A DNA stretch of 64,000 nucleotides from Bdellovibrionaceae bacterium UBA6502 (GCA_002436415.1 DJMA01000012.1:62001-126000), one strand, 5' to 3'; numbered from the stretch's first letter, positions 50,066 to 59,285 are shown. Notes: a model not told the origin generated them from the letters alone. Translations and numbers: made by a program.

Positions 50066-51397
50066 ATGAAAGCATTAAACAACAAAAAATTCATTACACT
50101 AGCAGCAGCACTTAGCCTAATGAGCTTTGGCGCCTACCACAAACAAGAAGCTCCAACACAAGAACAAACTAGCGCACAAAGAACTCCACAAATGGAACTA
50201 CTTGGAAAAATCATTCCAGGCACTGCACCTAAAAAAGAAAAAGACGTTTTAATGACCGACCCTGCAATGAAATTTAAATGGGGTATGAACGGTTCTACTG
50301 CTGCCGATATCAGTACCAACCTTGCTTGGAGCATTAGTCGCGGTAGCAAAGATATCATTGTTGCAGTAATTGATACTGGCATCGATGTAAATCACCCTGA
50401 CATCAAAAACAACTTATGGAAAAACCCAGGAGAAACTGGTTTAGATAAAAATGGTAAAGACAAAGCGACCAATGGAATCGACGATGATGGAAATGGATTT
50501 GTTGATGATGTTCATGGTTGGAACTTTGTAGCAAACAATCATAATCTTGAAGACAATCACGGTCACGGAACTCATATTGCTGGGATCGTAGGTGCAGAAG
50601 GAGATAATGGAATTGGTATCTCTGGCGTTGCTCCTAAAGTAAGTATCATGGTTTTAAAATACTATGATCCAAAAGCAAAATTCAATGACAACCTTGGTAA
50701 CACCATTAAGTCCATCGAATATGCAAATAAGATGGGTGCTAAAATCATTAACTACTCTGGTGGTGGTTTAGAGTTTAGTCGACGTGAATATAACGCCATT
50801 AAAGAGTCTCGTGAAAAAGGCATTCTTTTTGTTGCAGCAGCTGGTAACGAAAGAAGTAACTCTGACATTCACAATTATTTTCCAGCAGATTATAACTTGG
50901 ATAATATAATTTCTGTTACCGCCATTAACCAACAAGCGAAAGTTTTAAAATCATCTAACTACGGAAAAGAATCTGTTCACATTGCAGCTCCAGGCGAAGA
51001 CATTTTTAGCCTTCTACCTGGTGGACGCTATGGACAAATGACAGGAACATCACAAGCAACTGCTTTTGTAAGTGGAGTAGCTGCTTTGGTTTTTGCAAAC
51101 AACAATAGCTTTGATTACAAACAAGTAAGAAAACAAATCTTAATCACTTCAGATGAAATTGAAGGACTACGTCAAAAAACAAAATACTCAGGGAAGTTAA
51201 ATTCTTATGCAGCTCTTGCGATTCAAGATGCCATTCCAGCAAATGGTTTGATGGCTGCAGAAAATTTAGACTTTAAATCCCCTGCCAATGAAGATCCTGC
51301 TGCTCAAAGCAATACAGGATCAGAAAATATCAGAAGCCTTTCTAGCATCGTAACTGCGATCAATGAAAGTGTGAAAGAGGTTGAGAATAAGAACTAA
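50066..51397 (+). CDS. exported subtilisin-like serine protease (S8)
   Basis: 443 residues. An N-terminal signal (KKFITLAAALSLMSFGA) is followed by a propeptide-like linker. The catalytic domain has Asp in AVIDTGID, His in NHGHGTHIAG, the oxyanion Asn in VAAAGNE, and Ser in GTSQATAFVSG. The usual GTSMA is GTSQA here, and the Pro after it is Ala; these still leave Ser-nucleophile geometry intact in S8. An Asp/Asn-rich calcium-loop insertion (NGIDDDGNGFVDD) is near residue 135. It should be active in the periplasm or outside. It is controlled by a perfect sigma-54 promoter, so it is probably induced by a specific signal. A terminator follows. Confidence 0.95.
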   Translation: MKALNNKKFITLAAALSLMSFGAYHKQEAPTQEQTSAQRTPQMELLGKIIPGTAPKKEKDVLMTDPAMKFKWGMNGSTAADISTNLAWSISRGSKDIIVAVIDTGIDVNHPDIKNNLWKNPGETGLDKNGKDKATNGIDDDGNGFVDDVHGWNFVANNHNLEDNHGHGTHIAGIVGAEGDNGIGISGVAPKVSIMVLKYYDPKAKFNDNLGNTIKSIEYANKMGAKIINYSGGGLEFSRREYNAIKESREKGILFVAAAGNERSNSDIHNYFPADYNLDNIISVTAINQQAKVLKSSNYGKESVHIAAPGEDIFSLLPGGRYGQMTGTSQATAFVSGVAALVFANNNSFDYKQVRKQILITSDEIEGLRQKTKYSGKLNSYAALAIQDAIPANGLMAAENLDFKSPANEDPAAQSNTGSENIRSLSSIVTAINESVKEVENKN

Positions 51398-51453
51398 TTT
51401 TTTAAAGGATTAAGAATTTTTAAAGCAGCTATCTCTCCCCATTTTTTAGCTGT

Positions 51454-51487
51454 AGCGCCACAGGAAGTGGTGCTTTTTTTGTTTTTT
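51454..51487 (+). terminator. terminator of the subtilase gene
   Basis: AGCGCCAC pairs with GTGGTGCT (one G-T pair) around AGGAA and is followed by seven T, a G, and six more T. Confidence 0.85.
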
Positions 51488-51529
51488 GCTCTTACTCCTC
51501 GGTTTAGGTCTTCGAATGAGTCGGCCTTC

Positions 51530-51649
51530 TGAGAAATGTATTTTTTCAGAGGCGCTATTCCGGTCGCAGCCTTCGCTGCTCCCTGCCATCCTTGGGGCTT
51601 GTTGAATCCCATCCATGGGATTCAAAACTCTGAAAAAATACATTTCTCA
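51530..51649. repeat. 120-bp inverted-repeat structure with internal hairpins
   Basis: The left arm 51530-51551 (starts TGAGAAATGTATTTTTT) and right arm 51628-51649 are perfect 22-base inverted complements. GGCC lies three bases outside each arm. Inside are GCAGC-CTTC-GCTGC (51566-51579) and an 11-bp stem TTGAATCCCAT with its complement around CC (51602-51625). The whole folds into a three-way-junction-like RNA or cruciform. No coding potential. Confidence 0.8.
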
Positions 51650-51804
51650 TACGGCCTCTTTCTCACTTCTTTAATTCTAAATCTCGTCGTCTATTTTTTA
51701 ATTTTGCTGGTGCGGGGGTATGGGGCGGCTTTGCCGCCGGTGGCTGTTTGATTCGCTTTGCTCTCAAAAGTGCTTTTGTTTTTGGCGTTTATTTTGAGGG
51801 GGAT

Positions 51805-52311
51805 TTATCGTTTTAGGCGGATGCCGAATACTACGGCTAGGCTTATTAGGCCGCCTATAGCTAATGGTGGTTTTCCAGCGAATGTACCAAAGAATAGAGC
51901 GGCGCTTGATGCTAGTATAGCGAAAGTGGTCCACTTTGGTGGCTTCTCAAATTTTCTTTCCGATCTTTGGCTTAACATTTGAAAACTTGCCAGTTGAATG
52001 ATTTTATCCTGCATCTTTTTAGAGGTTTCATCTAATGGATTTACTTCCATCATTTTACGATACTGCTGAGAAGCGAAACTTAGCTTGTTATATTGGAGAC
52101 TGCTTTGAATAAACTGCTCATGAAGAGCTTCGTTTTGGTAATCTTGAACAATTTTTTTCCACAGCTCTAGCAAAACACTATTTCCCATAACTTGTCTGTC
52201 GGGAGAACTTTCCTTATCACTAATTTTGCTTAAAATAATCCCACATGAAGGACATTCATTCATATCCTTCGTAAGATTATAAGAACATTTTGGACAAGTG
52301 AGTGGCTGCAT
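51805..52311 (-). CDS. zinc-ribbon membrane protein, 168 aa
   Basis: The N-terminal CPKCSYNLTKDMNECPSCG is a Cys4 zinc ribbon. A helical region follows (about 55-105, with SASQQYRKMMEVNPLDETSKK like a single TPR), then two C-terminal hydrophobic helices (TTFAILASSAALFFGTFAG and AIGGLISLAVVFGIRL). Tail-anchored zinc-ribbon proteins of this type are common and unassigned. The start is the ATG at 52311 with AAAGGA eight bases upstream; the TTG one codon earlier is less likely. Divergent from lnt. Confidence 0.78.
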   Translation of the reverse strand: MQPLTCPKCSYNLTKDMNECPSCGIILSKISDKESSPDRQVMGNSVLLELWKKIVQDYQNEALHEQFIQSSLQYNKLSFASQQYRKMMEVNPLDETSKKMQDKIIQLASFQMLSQRSERKFEKPPKWTTFAILASSAALFFGTFAGKPPLAIGGLISLAVVFGIRLKR

Positions 52312-52398
52312 CAAATAATCCTTTGCTTGAGAAGTTTTGCTTCGTTAAAATATTGTAGTTAGAATTAAACAAGAAAACAAGTCCAAGGAGCTGCTTTC

Positions 52399-53949
52399 AT
52401 GGAAACTCGTCGTCTGAGCCTACTAGCGCTAATTTCTGGAATCTGCATTGGTTTTTCCTACATTCCTTTTTACGCAATCCTTGGACTCTTCTCCTTGGTC
52501 CCTCTGTTTCTAGCACTAGATGAAGCTAAAAATTTAAAACAAGTTTTTAAATACTCCTGGATTTCACAATTTATCTTAAGCTTGATCGGATTTCACTGGG
52601 TAGCAACGACTGCTCATGATTTTGGTTATATGCCATGGTGGCTAAGCATAATCGTCTTATTGGTGTTTTGTTCTGTGATGCACATTCATTTTTGCATCGC
52701 CTTTATGATTTGGTTTAAACTAAAAAATAAATTTCAACTCAAGCAAATGCAAAGTGATATTTTAAAAGTATTATGTCTTTTTGCCTTAGAAACTTATTGG
52801 CCAATGCTATTTCCCTGGAACTTTGGCTACACATGGATGACCAGTGCCTTTCCCATCGCACAAACTGCCGAAATTTGGGGATTCACAGGACTAAGTTTTC
52901 TCAGTATCTTGGCCAATGCTTATATCAAACAAATCTACCACGCTAGACAAAATAACAATGCAGCTTACGCACAAAAAATTATCATTGGAGTTCTCGCAAG
53001 TATTTTTTGCTTGAGCCTATTAGGATATTCACTGAAAGAAAGTGTGCCTAGCTACGATAAGAAATGGAAAATTGGTGTGGTCCAAGCCAATATTGGAAAT
53101 TTTGATAAAGTCCAAGCAGAGCATGGATATGACTTTCAAAGAGCTATCGTTGATAAATACTTAGATTTAACAAAACAACTCCTAGAAAAAGAATCAAACT
53201 TAGACTTAGTAATTTGGCCAGAAACAGCAATTCCCGTTTCTTACACCGAAAGCAGTAAAAACTCTCAGCTTTTTCAAAAAATTCAATTATTAATAAATCA
53301 AAGTAAAACTCCTCTTCTCGCCGGAAGTTTTTTTAAAGACCATTCCCTCTATAACGGTGCTGGGCTATGGCTACCAAAGATTGGCTTGAGCACAAAATAC
53401 CTAAAAACAATGTTATTAGCATTTGGCGAAACCGTTCCTTTCACAGAAAATTTTCCTGAAGTGCAAAGATTTATAAAAAAAACCGTTCCTGCCATAAGTT
53501 TTTTCGGCAAAGGTAGTGGCTCTGTTCCCATGGATTTTCAACAAACAAAAATAGGCGTAAATATCTGTTACGAAGGAATTCATCCCAATTTTGTAATTGA
53601 TTTAAAAAACAAAGGCTCCCAAATATTTATAAACCTAACCAATGATTCCTGGTTTGGAAAAACTTTTGAACCATACCAGCATCTATACATGACCCTTGCA
53701 AGAAGCATCGAACATCGCATTCCAAGTATACGCTCTACCAATACCGGCATTAGCACAGCCATCAGTGCACAAGGTGAAATTATGGAGCGCTCTCCCCTAC
53801 ATCAAGAATGGACCGGAGCTTATGAATTAGAAGGGCATATAAATCCACCAAAAACTCTTTATCAAATTATTGGTAAATACATCCTTGCCTTCGCCATTCT
53901 TATTAGCCTCGGTTTAATGTTTTTATTTAGAGAAAAATCAAATCAATAA
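52399..53949 (+). CDS. lnt: apolipoprotein N-acyltransferase
   Basis: 516 residues. An N-terminal membrane domain with about six helices is followed by a periplasmic nitrilase domain and a final helix. Catalytic triad residues appear as Glu in LVIWPETAIPVS, Lys in STKYLKTMLLAFGETVPF and Cys in GVNICYEGIHP. NLTNDSWFGKTFEPYQHL is the typical Lnt block after the Cys. It adds the third acyl chain to the N-terminal Cys of lipoproteins at the inner membrane, consistent with the many lipobox proteins in this window. GGAG lies eight bases before the ATG. Confidence 0.96.
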   Translation: METRRLSLLALISGICIGFSYIPFYAILGLFSLVPLFLALDEAKNLKQVFKYSWISQFILSLIGFHWVATTAHDFGYMPWWLSIIVLLVFCSVMHIHFCIAFMIWFKLKNKFQLKQMQSDILKVLCLFALETYWPMLFPWNFGYTWMTSAFPIAQTAEIWGFTGLSFLSILANAYIKQIYHARQNNNAAYAQKIIIGVLASIFCLSLLGYSLKESVPSYDKKWKIGVVQANIGNFDKVQAEHGYDFQRAIVDKYLDLTKQLLEKESNLDLVIWPETAIPVSYTESSKNSQLFQKIQLLINQSKTPLLAGSFFKDHSLYNGAGLWLPKIGLSTKYLKTMLLAFGETVPFTENFPEVQRFIKKTVPAISFFGKGSGSVPMDFQQTKIGVNICYEGIHPNFVIDLKNKGSQIFINLTNDSWFGKTFEPYQHLYMTLARSIEHRIPSIRSTNTGISTAISAQGEIMERSPLHQEWTGAYELEGHINPPKTLYQIIGKYILAFAILISLGLMFLFREKSNQ

Positions 53950-54101
53950 GTGCTGTTTTATTACAATTAAACTATAAAACAGCCAGTTTCTACTGCCGAT
54001 TTCAACAGCAAGATTTGTTGCGTTTTTCTTCTGAATTTGGATTTAGTTTCTCTCCCCCTATTTCGTTGTCAGTAGAAGCTTTCAGTGCTAATAAGATAAT
54101 C

Positions 54102-56420
54102 ATGGCATCCTTTTTAAATCACATCGATTGGCAAGAAATCATAGGTTTTTTACGCTCTAACACCAATTCAGAGCTTGGAAAAGATCTTCAGAGTAATCTC
54201 AAAGAGCTTCCTGATAGAGAAGCTGCGCAAAAAAGTTTTGATGAAATTTTTGAAGCTTCGCAATTCATTCGCTTCCATGCAGCGCGACCACGCCTCGAAG
54301 GAATTGATGATTACTATTTGATTAAATCTAGAATCGAAAAAAATGCCAAACTAGATATACCGGAAATTGTGAAACTGAGAAATTTCTTATTTGATCTCTC
54401 TAGCCTTCTTCGCCAATTCGCAGACATGGATGGCGTTTGGGTGAACGAAAAACTAGAGCAGTTAATGGACCCGAGACCCTCACTGGCTTATATCGAGCAA
54501 TTGATTAGCCCTGATGGAGAGTTTAGAGTCGATGCCAGTGAACTTCTCTATAAAGCCTATCATGAGAAAAAATCGCTAAAAGCGAGCATTCATAATTTGT
54601 TAGAAAAATTAGTAAAGCAAAATGAACTGGATGGTGTTTTGCAAGATCGCTTTGTCACCACCCGTGATGGTCGCTGGGTAATCCCTGTAAAGAGTGGTAT
54701 GCAATCTCGTTTTGAGGGAATCATTCACGATACTAGCGCTTCCAAGCAAACCGTTTATATGGAACCACAGGAAGTAGTAAAGAATAACAATCGAATTAAA
54801 GAATTGGACATTGAAATTCAAAAAGAGATAGACCGTTTACTGCGACAGCTATCTGATTACTTTTATGCCGCAAGAGAAGAGCTGCAAGAAAGCTTTGATG
54901 AGCTATTAAATTTAGACGTTTTGTTTTCCAAAGCATTCATGGCATTAAAAATGAACGCAAAACCAATACAGTTCTCAGAATCAGAAATTGATCTAAGAGA
55001 CCTAAGCAACCCAGTTCTCGAAATACAAAAAGACTCTGACTTCAAAGTTGTGAAGAACGATTTAAAAATTAAAAGCGACCGAAAATGCTTAATACTTTCT
55101 GGCCCCAATGCCGGTGGTAAAACCATTATGTTAAAATCATTGGGTCTTAGCGCACAAATGGTACGCTGTGGACTACCGCCTGCTGCCAGAGAAGATTCAA
55201 AAATTCCTTTCTTTAAAGACATTTTAATCTCTGTGGGCGATGCTCAAAATATTACTGAAGGCCTAAGTACCTTTGCCGGACATATGAAAGAACTTACTGA
55301 AGCAGCAGAAAAAGCCTCCTCAGAAGTTTTAATTTTAGTGGATGAAATATGTGGCTCCACAGACCCAGAAGAAGGCTCTGCACTAGCTAAAGCATTTATC
55401 AATAACTTTAGCAACAAAGGAGCATTTGCTTTAATCACCTCTCACCTTGGTGCTTTGAAACAGAACTGGCAAAAAGAGCAAAAATTAGAATTTGCTTCAA
55501 TGGAGTTTGATGATGCAAGTGGAAGACCCATTTACAAACTTCTTATGGGAATCAGTGGCTCGTCCTATGCCTTGAAAACTGCCGCTAGAGTCGGTGTTCC
55601 TCAAAATATTTTAGACAATGCTCTGGAAGAATTGAGCCCTGAAACCAAAGAACGTCAAAAGAAATTGGATGAACTGGAACTTTTAAAACAACAACTTACC
55701 AAAGCCAATAAGGAACTTGATTTTGAAAGAAAACAGGCCAATGAACAAAAACAAAAATACAAAAACTTGATCGATCAATTTCATAGAGAAAGAGATAAAA
55801 AACTAGAAAAAAGTATCAAGGATGCTCACAAGAGGATCGATAAAGAAATCGAAGATCTACGTAACAGTAAAAAGAACGTATTTGATGTAAAAGCAGATCT
55901 GCCACAAATTATAAAAAGCAAAAAAGAGACAAGCATCGAAAGCCCTGAGGAGTTTAATGCTAAGTTTCCACCTGGCAGCGAAATTTACGCGACGAACATT
56001 CAAAAAAATGCCATCGTTCAATCTCCAGCAAATGCCAAAGGCGACGTGGAAATTTTGGCCAACTCCATGCGCCTTACCATTAACTTTCGTTTTATTAGTA
56101 AGAGAGATACTTCCGGTTTTTCAAAGAAGAAACGAAAATCAAACTTCGAGCTCCCCACTACAAACACCCATTCACAAGCAAGTAGCACCATTGATCTAAG
56201 AGGAAAAATGGTTGAGGAAGCCTTAGAGGCATTGAACGATTATTGCGACTCTGCTTTATTGAATGGAACGGGAAAAGTAAAAGTGATTCACGGACACGGA
56301 ACCCAAGCTCTGAAAAAGGCAATTCGATCTCATCTAGCTAGGGCTCATTATGCTGAAAGTTGGAATGCCGGTGGCGAGTTCGACGGCGGCGACGGCGTTA
56401 CCTGGATTCACTTTAAGTAG
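54102..56420 (+). CDS. mutS2: MutS2-family ATPase with C-terminal Smr domain
   Basis: About 772 residues. MutS-like helical core, then ATPase motifs: Walker A SGPNAGGKTIMLKSLGL, Walker B LILVDEICGSTDPEEGSALA with the conserved D-P-E-E, and a downstream His loop ITSHLGALK. A long coiled coil (about 520-620) leads to an Smr nuclease domain (STIDLRGKMVEEALEAL, VKVIHGHGTQALKKAIRSHL). MutS2 proteins suppress homologous recombination or resolve stalled ribosomes, depending on the organism. ATG 54102 is chosen; the frame also has a TTG at 54015 with an unusual hydrophobic lead. lnt ends 152 bases upstream. Confidence 0.93.
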   Translation: MASFLNHIDWQEIIGFLRSNTNSELGKDLQSNLKELPDREAAQKSFDEIFEASQFIRFHAARPRLEGIDDYYLIKSRIEKNAKLDIPEIVKLRNFLFDLSSLLRQFADMDGVWVNEKLEQLMDPRPSLAYIEQLISPDGEFRVDASELLYKAYHEKKSLKASIHNLLEKLVKQNELDGVLQDRFVTTRDGRWVIPVKSGMQSRFEGIIHDTSASKQTVYMEPQEVVKNNNRIKELDIEIQKEIDRLLRQLSDYFYAAREELQESFDELLNLDVLFSKAFMALKMNAKPIQFSESEIDLRDLSNPVLEIQKDSDFKVVKNDLKIKSDRKCLILSGPNAGGKTIMLKSLGLSAQMVRCGLPPAAREDSKIPFFKDILISVGDAQNITEGLSTFAGHMKELTEAAEKASSEVLILVDEICGSTDPEEGSALAKAFINNFSNKGAFALITSHLGALKQNWQKEQKLEFASMEFDDASGRPIYKLLMGISGSSYALKTAARVGVPQNILDNALEELSPETKERQKKLDELELLKQQLTKANKELDFERKQANEQKQKYKNLIDQFHRERDKKLEKSIKDAHKRIDKEIEDLRNSKKNVFDVKADLPQIIKSKKETSIESPEEFNAKFPPGSEIYATNIQKNAIVQSPANAKGDVEILANSMRLTINFRFISKRDTSGFSKKKRKSNFELPTTNTHSQASSTIDLRGKMVEEALEALNDYCDSALLNGTGKVKVIHGHGTQALKKAIRSHLARAHYAESWNAGGEFDGGDGVTWIHFK

Positions 56421-56429
56421 ACTCTGTTT

Positions 56430-57308
56430 TTAAAATGGACTCTTCACATACAGAGAGTCCTCTGTATTAGGAACGCAATCTAAATCAAAGTCTTTCGCTA
56501 CTGCGATATGAAAGGGCGATACTATTTTAGATTCTATGCATGAATACACGATCAGCTCTGTGTTTTTACTTCCTAAACTTTCACCGGTTCTAATTTCTTG
56601 CCAAAGTACGCGGCTATCACTAGTGCTCACCAGCATTCGACCAACGAATTCACTCTCATACTGAGTGTCGCCATAATCACCATTCATAAGGACACGACCG
56701 CTTAACTCGATCTCTGCACAAGTTTTCAATCCACACTCAAGAACTTTCTTTAAAATGCTTGTCAGCTCTAAACGCAGTGGCACACCACTTTCCGAAAGAT
56801 TGTACTCCTCTTCGTTTACCCAAGTTTCACCAATAGCCACTTCCCCCTCAGGAGCAAAGAAAAACGGGATACTATACTCTGAATCATTAGGATGAACTCC
56901 TGCAGACAAGACTTTGCCCCTTCCGTCGACCGTATAAAGTATCTTCTCCCCTAACTCTGGAAAGGCCAAAGATTTCAAATCCACAAAGCCATCTTTTTGC
57001 AAAGTACTCAGCTCGTATTGATAAATTTTATTATTAGGATTCACAGCCTTAGCTTTTGACCTAAGTAGAAACTCAACGATCTCGGTTTTTTCATTACTAA
57101 TTTGTGAGTTGATATAAGTTTTCTTCAAAGTGTAGGAACGATATTTAATTCTGTCCTCAGCATCTTCTTCCATGGAAAACTGAAAACTAACCTTGTCTTT
57201 TGAGGAGTTCTTTATTTTCAAATTGGATTGCTTTGTCTTTGAAAAGCTAGAGCAAGAAGTTTGTAAAAAACAGAAACATAAAAAGAAAAGGAAATAACTA
57301 GATTTCAT
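56430..57308 (-). CDS. lipoprotein, 292 aa
   Basis: The N-terminus MKSSYFLFFLCFCFLQTSC is a lipoprotein signal peptide (lipobox LQTSC), followed by SSFSKTKQS. The mature protein is beta-rich with three further Cys (ECGLKTCAEIE and DLDCVPN) plus SCIESK. It contains repeated E-x-W or E-Y elements such as GETWVNEEEYNLSES. No family was recognised. The start is the ATG at 57308 (AGAGG seven bases upstream); a TTG at 57326 is less likely. Convergent with mutS2. A degenerate sigma-54-like site lies upstream on the minus strand at 57450-57465. Confidence 0.7.
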   Translation of the reverse strand: MKSSYFLFFLCFCFLQTSCSSFSKTKQSNLKIKNSSKDKVSFQFSMEEDAEDRIKYRSYTLKKTYINSQISNEKTEIVEFLLRSKAKAVNPNNKIYQYELSTLQKDGFVDLKSLAFPELGEKILYTVDGRGKVLSAGVHPNDSEYSIPFFFAPEGEVAIGETWVNEEEYNLSESGVPLRLELTSILKKVLECGLKTCAEIELSGRVLMNGDYGDTQYESEFVGRMLVSTSDSRVLWQEIRTGESLGSKNTELIVYSCIESKIVSPFHIAVAKDFDLDCVPNTEDSLYVKSPF

Positions 57309-57449
57309 AAGGTAGCCTCTTAACAAGTGTATATAAGATTAACAGCCATTAAATTTTATAGTTATATCAATTACTTAGCTAGGAAAACTCACATTTTTTT
57401 AAAATACGTCTAGATTTCTCCCCCTAGCCTTTACATAGTTTCATACTGA

Positions 57450-57465
57450 AACAAAGAATGTGCCA
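57450..57465 (-). promoter_or_regulatory. degenerate sigma-54-like site, minus strand
   Basis: On the minus strand TGGCACATTCTTTGTT matches except for T instead of C in the -12 GC. The leader to the lipoprotein gene would be about 130 bases. Weak. Confidence 0.3.
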
Positions 57466-57513
57466 CATAAACTATTGATATTACACGATTATTTCAATTT
57501 TAAAATCTTCAGC

Positions 57514-57529
57514 TGGCACCCTATTTGCT
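57514..57529 (+). promoter_or_regulatory. sigma-54 promoter before lipoprotein gene 57554
   Basis: TGGCACCCTATTTGCT matches TGGCAC-N5-TTGCW perfectly. Transcription near 57540 starts after an in-frame ATG at 57536, which decides that the real start is the ATG at 57554. Confidence 0.9.
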
Positions 57530-57553
57530 ACTATAATGGTTAGGGAGAGAAAA

Positions 57554-58246
57554 ATGAGAAACTTTATCACTTTATTTGGATTAAGCCTATTTTTAGGCGC
57601 TTGCGGAGCCTCTACTAGTGGAAACTCAAACACAAGTTTTTCAACGGATGCAAAGACAACAATTTGTTCCGTAGCTAAAACTGTACAAGGCACTCAGACT
57701 GCTAGGTTGAGAACGGTTGGAAGTTCGCAGTTAGCAAACTATTATAGTACGGTTCAACTTCGCCTAGAAAATATGCCGAGTGATTTTATTAACAACGATG
57801 GTTATGTTCGTTTTTATGAAATGACTTTTACAAGCAGTGGAATTCAAGCTCTAGGGAATAGCCCTTTGACTTTCGAAATCGTTAACCCAAGCTATCCTAG
57901 CTTTCCTATCGCTTACAACTTAACAGAAATCACCTACGATGAGTTGTACTCTTATGGGATCAATAATACGGTGATTGTTGTTACTTTAAGTGGCTACTCC
58001 TCACACCTCTTAGACATTAACTACTTCACTGAGTCTGGAGCTGAGGTTTCTCGAAGCTATGGATTAATTCCACCTTACTACGTAGACCCAAATCAATACG
58101 AAGCTTCAAAAGCCAATCTCGGGTCTTCCGTAGTTAAAGATGTAGTACAGTTTCATCCCTTTGATGATTCTAGAAACTTAGAAGAAGAAGACTATCTTGA
58201 TTTGATGGACAGTCTTTGTCTAAGCGGTGGTCTGCAAAGTATGTAA
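57554..58246 (+). CDS. lipoprotein controlled by sigma-54, 230 aa
   Basis: The signal peptide ends in FLGAC (Cys16), followed by GASTSGNSN. The mature protein is about 215 residues, rich in Ser, Tyr, Asn and Thr with beta character. It has Cys at about 38 (TTICSVA) and 225 (LCLSGG) that could pair. PPYYVDPNQYEA is a Tyr/Pro-rich turn. No domain was recognised. AGGGAG lies nine bases before the ATG. A terminator follows directly. It is expressed from a perfect sigma-54 promoter, as are the subtilase and the 30651 operon, so the three probably share a signal or activator. Confidence 0.82.
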   Translation: MRNFITLFGLSLFLGACGASTSGNSNTSFSTDAKTTICSVAKTVQGTQTARLRTVGSSQLANYYSTVQLRLENMPSDFINNDGYVRFYEMTFTSSGIQALGNSPLTFEIVNPSYPSFPIAYNLTEITYDELYSYGINNTVIVVTLSGYSSHLLDINYFTESGAEVSRSYGLIPPYYVDPNQYEASKANLGSSVVKDVVQFHPFDDSRNLEEEDYLDLMDSLCLSGGLQSM

Positions 58247-58280
58247 AAAAAAAGCGGTAAATCTCTCTACCGCTTTTTTC
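58245..58280. terminator. bidirectional terminator between convergent genes
   Basis: AAAGCGGTA pairs with TACCGCTTT around a 7- to 8-base loop, flanked by an A run and six T. It serves the lipoprotein gene on the plus strand and the 58290 gene on the minus strand. Confidence 0.9.
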
Positions 58281-58289
58281 ATCTGATTG

Positions 58290-59285
58290 TTAGTGAGAAT
58301 CGTCGTCGTCGATACCCGACTCTTCTGCCTGAAGGTTTTCTCCATGGCGATAACGATCCACCAAACTACTGTCCCTGGTAGGAAACGAGAATAATAAATA
58401 GTGGCTATCGGATTGAGCATCTTCAACGGCAACAGAAATGTAATACAAAATAGCCTCAGCCTCAGAGTAATCTTTAATAAAGTTTACTAAGACATTTCCA
58501 CTGTAATCCGTAGTACGCCAAATTTCATCTGCCTCTTCAATGGCCTCACTTCTGTAATCCATATAATCTTGGAATTCATGCGTAGGAATATCATTGTCAG
58601 ATCTAAGAGTTTGCATAGCCTTAAAAAGCCCAACCGCTAACTCATCTCCTTCAGTCAATGCATCAACTTCTTCAATCTCAAGCTCGCCTTTTTCTTTGTC
58701 GTAAAAAAGTTGGCCCTTGGTGTAATTGTTTAAAAGCTGAGGATCTCTAGTTGGAAAATGTAGAAACACAAAAGTCGGTGTATCTACTGCCAAATAAACT
58801 AAAGCAACGTAATGGTAAACTCCCAGCTCAGGGTGCTCAAACTCCTTCACATATTGCTTAACGGGTACTCCTGGCAAACGATACTCGTCTTCATAAATTT
58901 GATCAGGCTCCTGTAATAGCTCCAGAAGCTGCTCTTCATATTCTTCGTAATCTTTTTGATTGAAGTCTTTGTTGGGACGATAAAACTTTTCGTACTCCAC
59001 TTCTAATTGGTCAATCTGAGGCCTAAAAAAGTTATAAAGCTCGTCTTCTGAACCGAAAACTAAGCCTCTTTCTTCATCAATTACTATATCACTATCAAAC
59101 ATATCTTCCTCAAGACCTGGTGTTTTTTTCTTAACTGCTTTTTTAATTTTGCTTTGTTCCTGGTCAGAAAGCTTTTTCTTCACCTTCTTTTTTACATTTT
59201 TTTTACGACTTAAGCTCTCAGCCGCTTTACTTTTAGGCTTAGACTTGGATTTAGATGCTTTTTTCTTCGTTTTAGATTTTGCCAA
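58290..59285 (-). CDS. Lys-rich N-terminus, duplicated acidic domain protein, 331 aa
   Basis: The first 55 residues are a Lys/Ser-rich basic tail (SKTKKKASKSKSKPK). The remainder is very acidic (Glu/Asp/Tyr). It has an internal duplication: YHYVALVYLAVDTPTFVFLHFPTRDPQ near residue 158 and ILYYISVAVEDAQSDSHYLLFSFPTRDSS near residue 285. Each copy ends in FPTRD followed by L-x-x-x-Y-x-x-G. No signal peptide. The opposite charges suggest a nucleic-acid- or membrane-tethering tail on an acidic module. No family was recognised. It has its own terminator at 58245. GAGGAG precedes the ATG at suitable distance. Confidence 0.72.
   Translation of the reverse strand: MAKSKTKKKASKSKSKPKSKAAESLSRKKNVKKKVKKKLSDQEQSKIKKAVKKKTPGLEEDMFDSDIVIDEERGLVFGSEDELYNFFRPQIDQLEVEYEKFYRPNKDFNQKDYEEYEEQLLELLQEPDQIYEDEYRLPGVPVKQYVKEFEHPELGVYHYVALVYLAVDTPTFVFLHFPTRDPQLLNNYTKGQLFYDKEKGELEIEEVDALTEGDELAVGLFKAMQTLRSDNDIPTHEFQDYMDYRSEAIEEADEIWRTTDYSGNVLVNFIKDYSEAEAILYYISVAVEDAQSDSHYLLFSFPTRDSSLVDRYRHGENLQAEESGIDDDDSH

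Larger units (their letters stand above)
51398..51804. other. structure-rich intergenic region
   Basis: 407 bases between convergent genes. It contains the subtilase terminator, the 120-bp inverted-repeat structure at 51530-51649, and a GGCGGC-TTT-GCCGCC hairpin at 51724-51738. Base composition is visibly more G+C-rich than neighbouring gaps. Open frames crossing it are shadows of these structures. Confidence 0.6.

Noticed and set aside
51536..51982. Two plus-strand frames of about 70 codons in the hairpin region
   Set aside because: They are explained by the inverted-repeat structure and by the opposite strand of the zinc-ribbon gene.
53970..53996. FliA-like TAAA and GCCGATTT near mutS2
   Set aside because: Spacing is one base too long and the last two bases of the -10 box are wrong.
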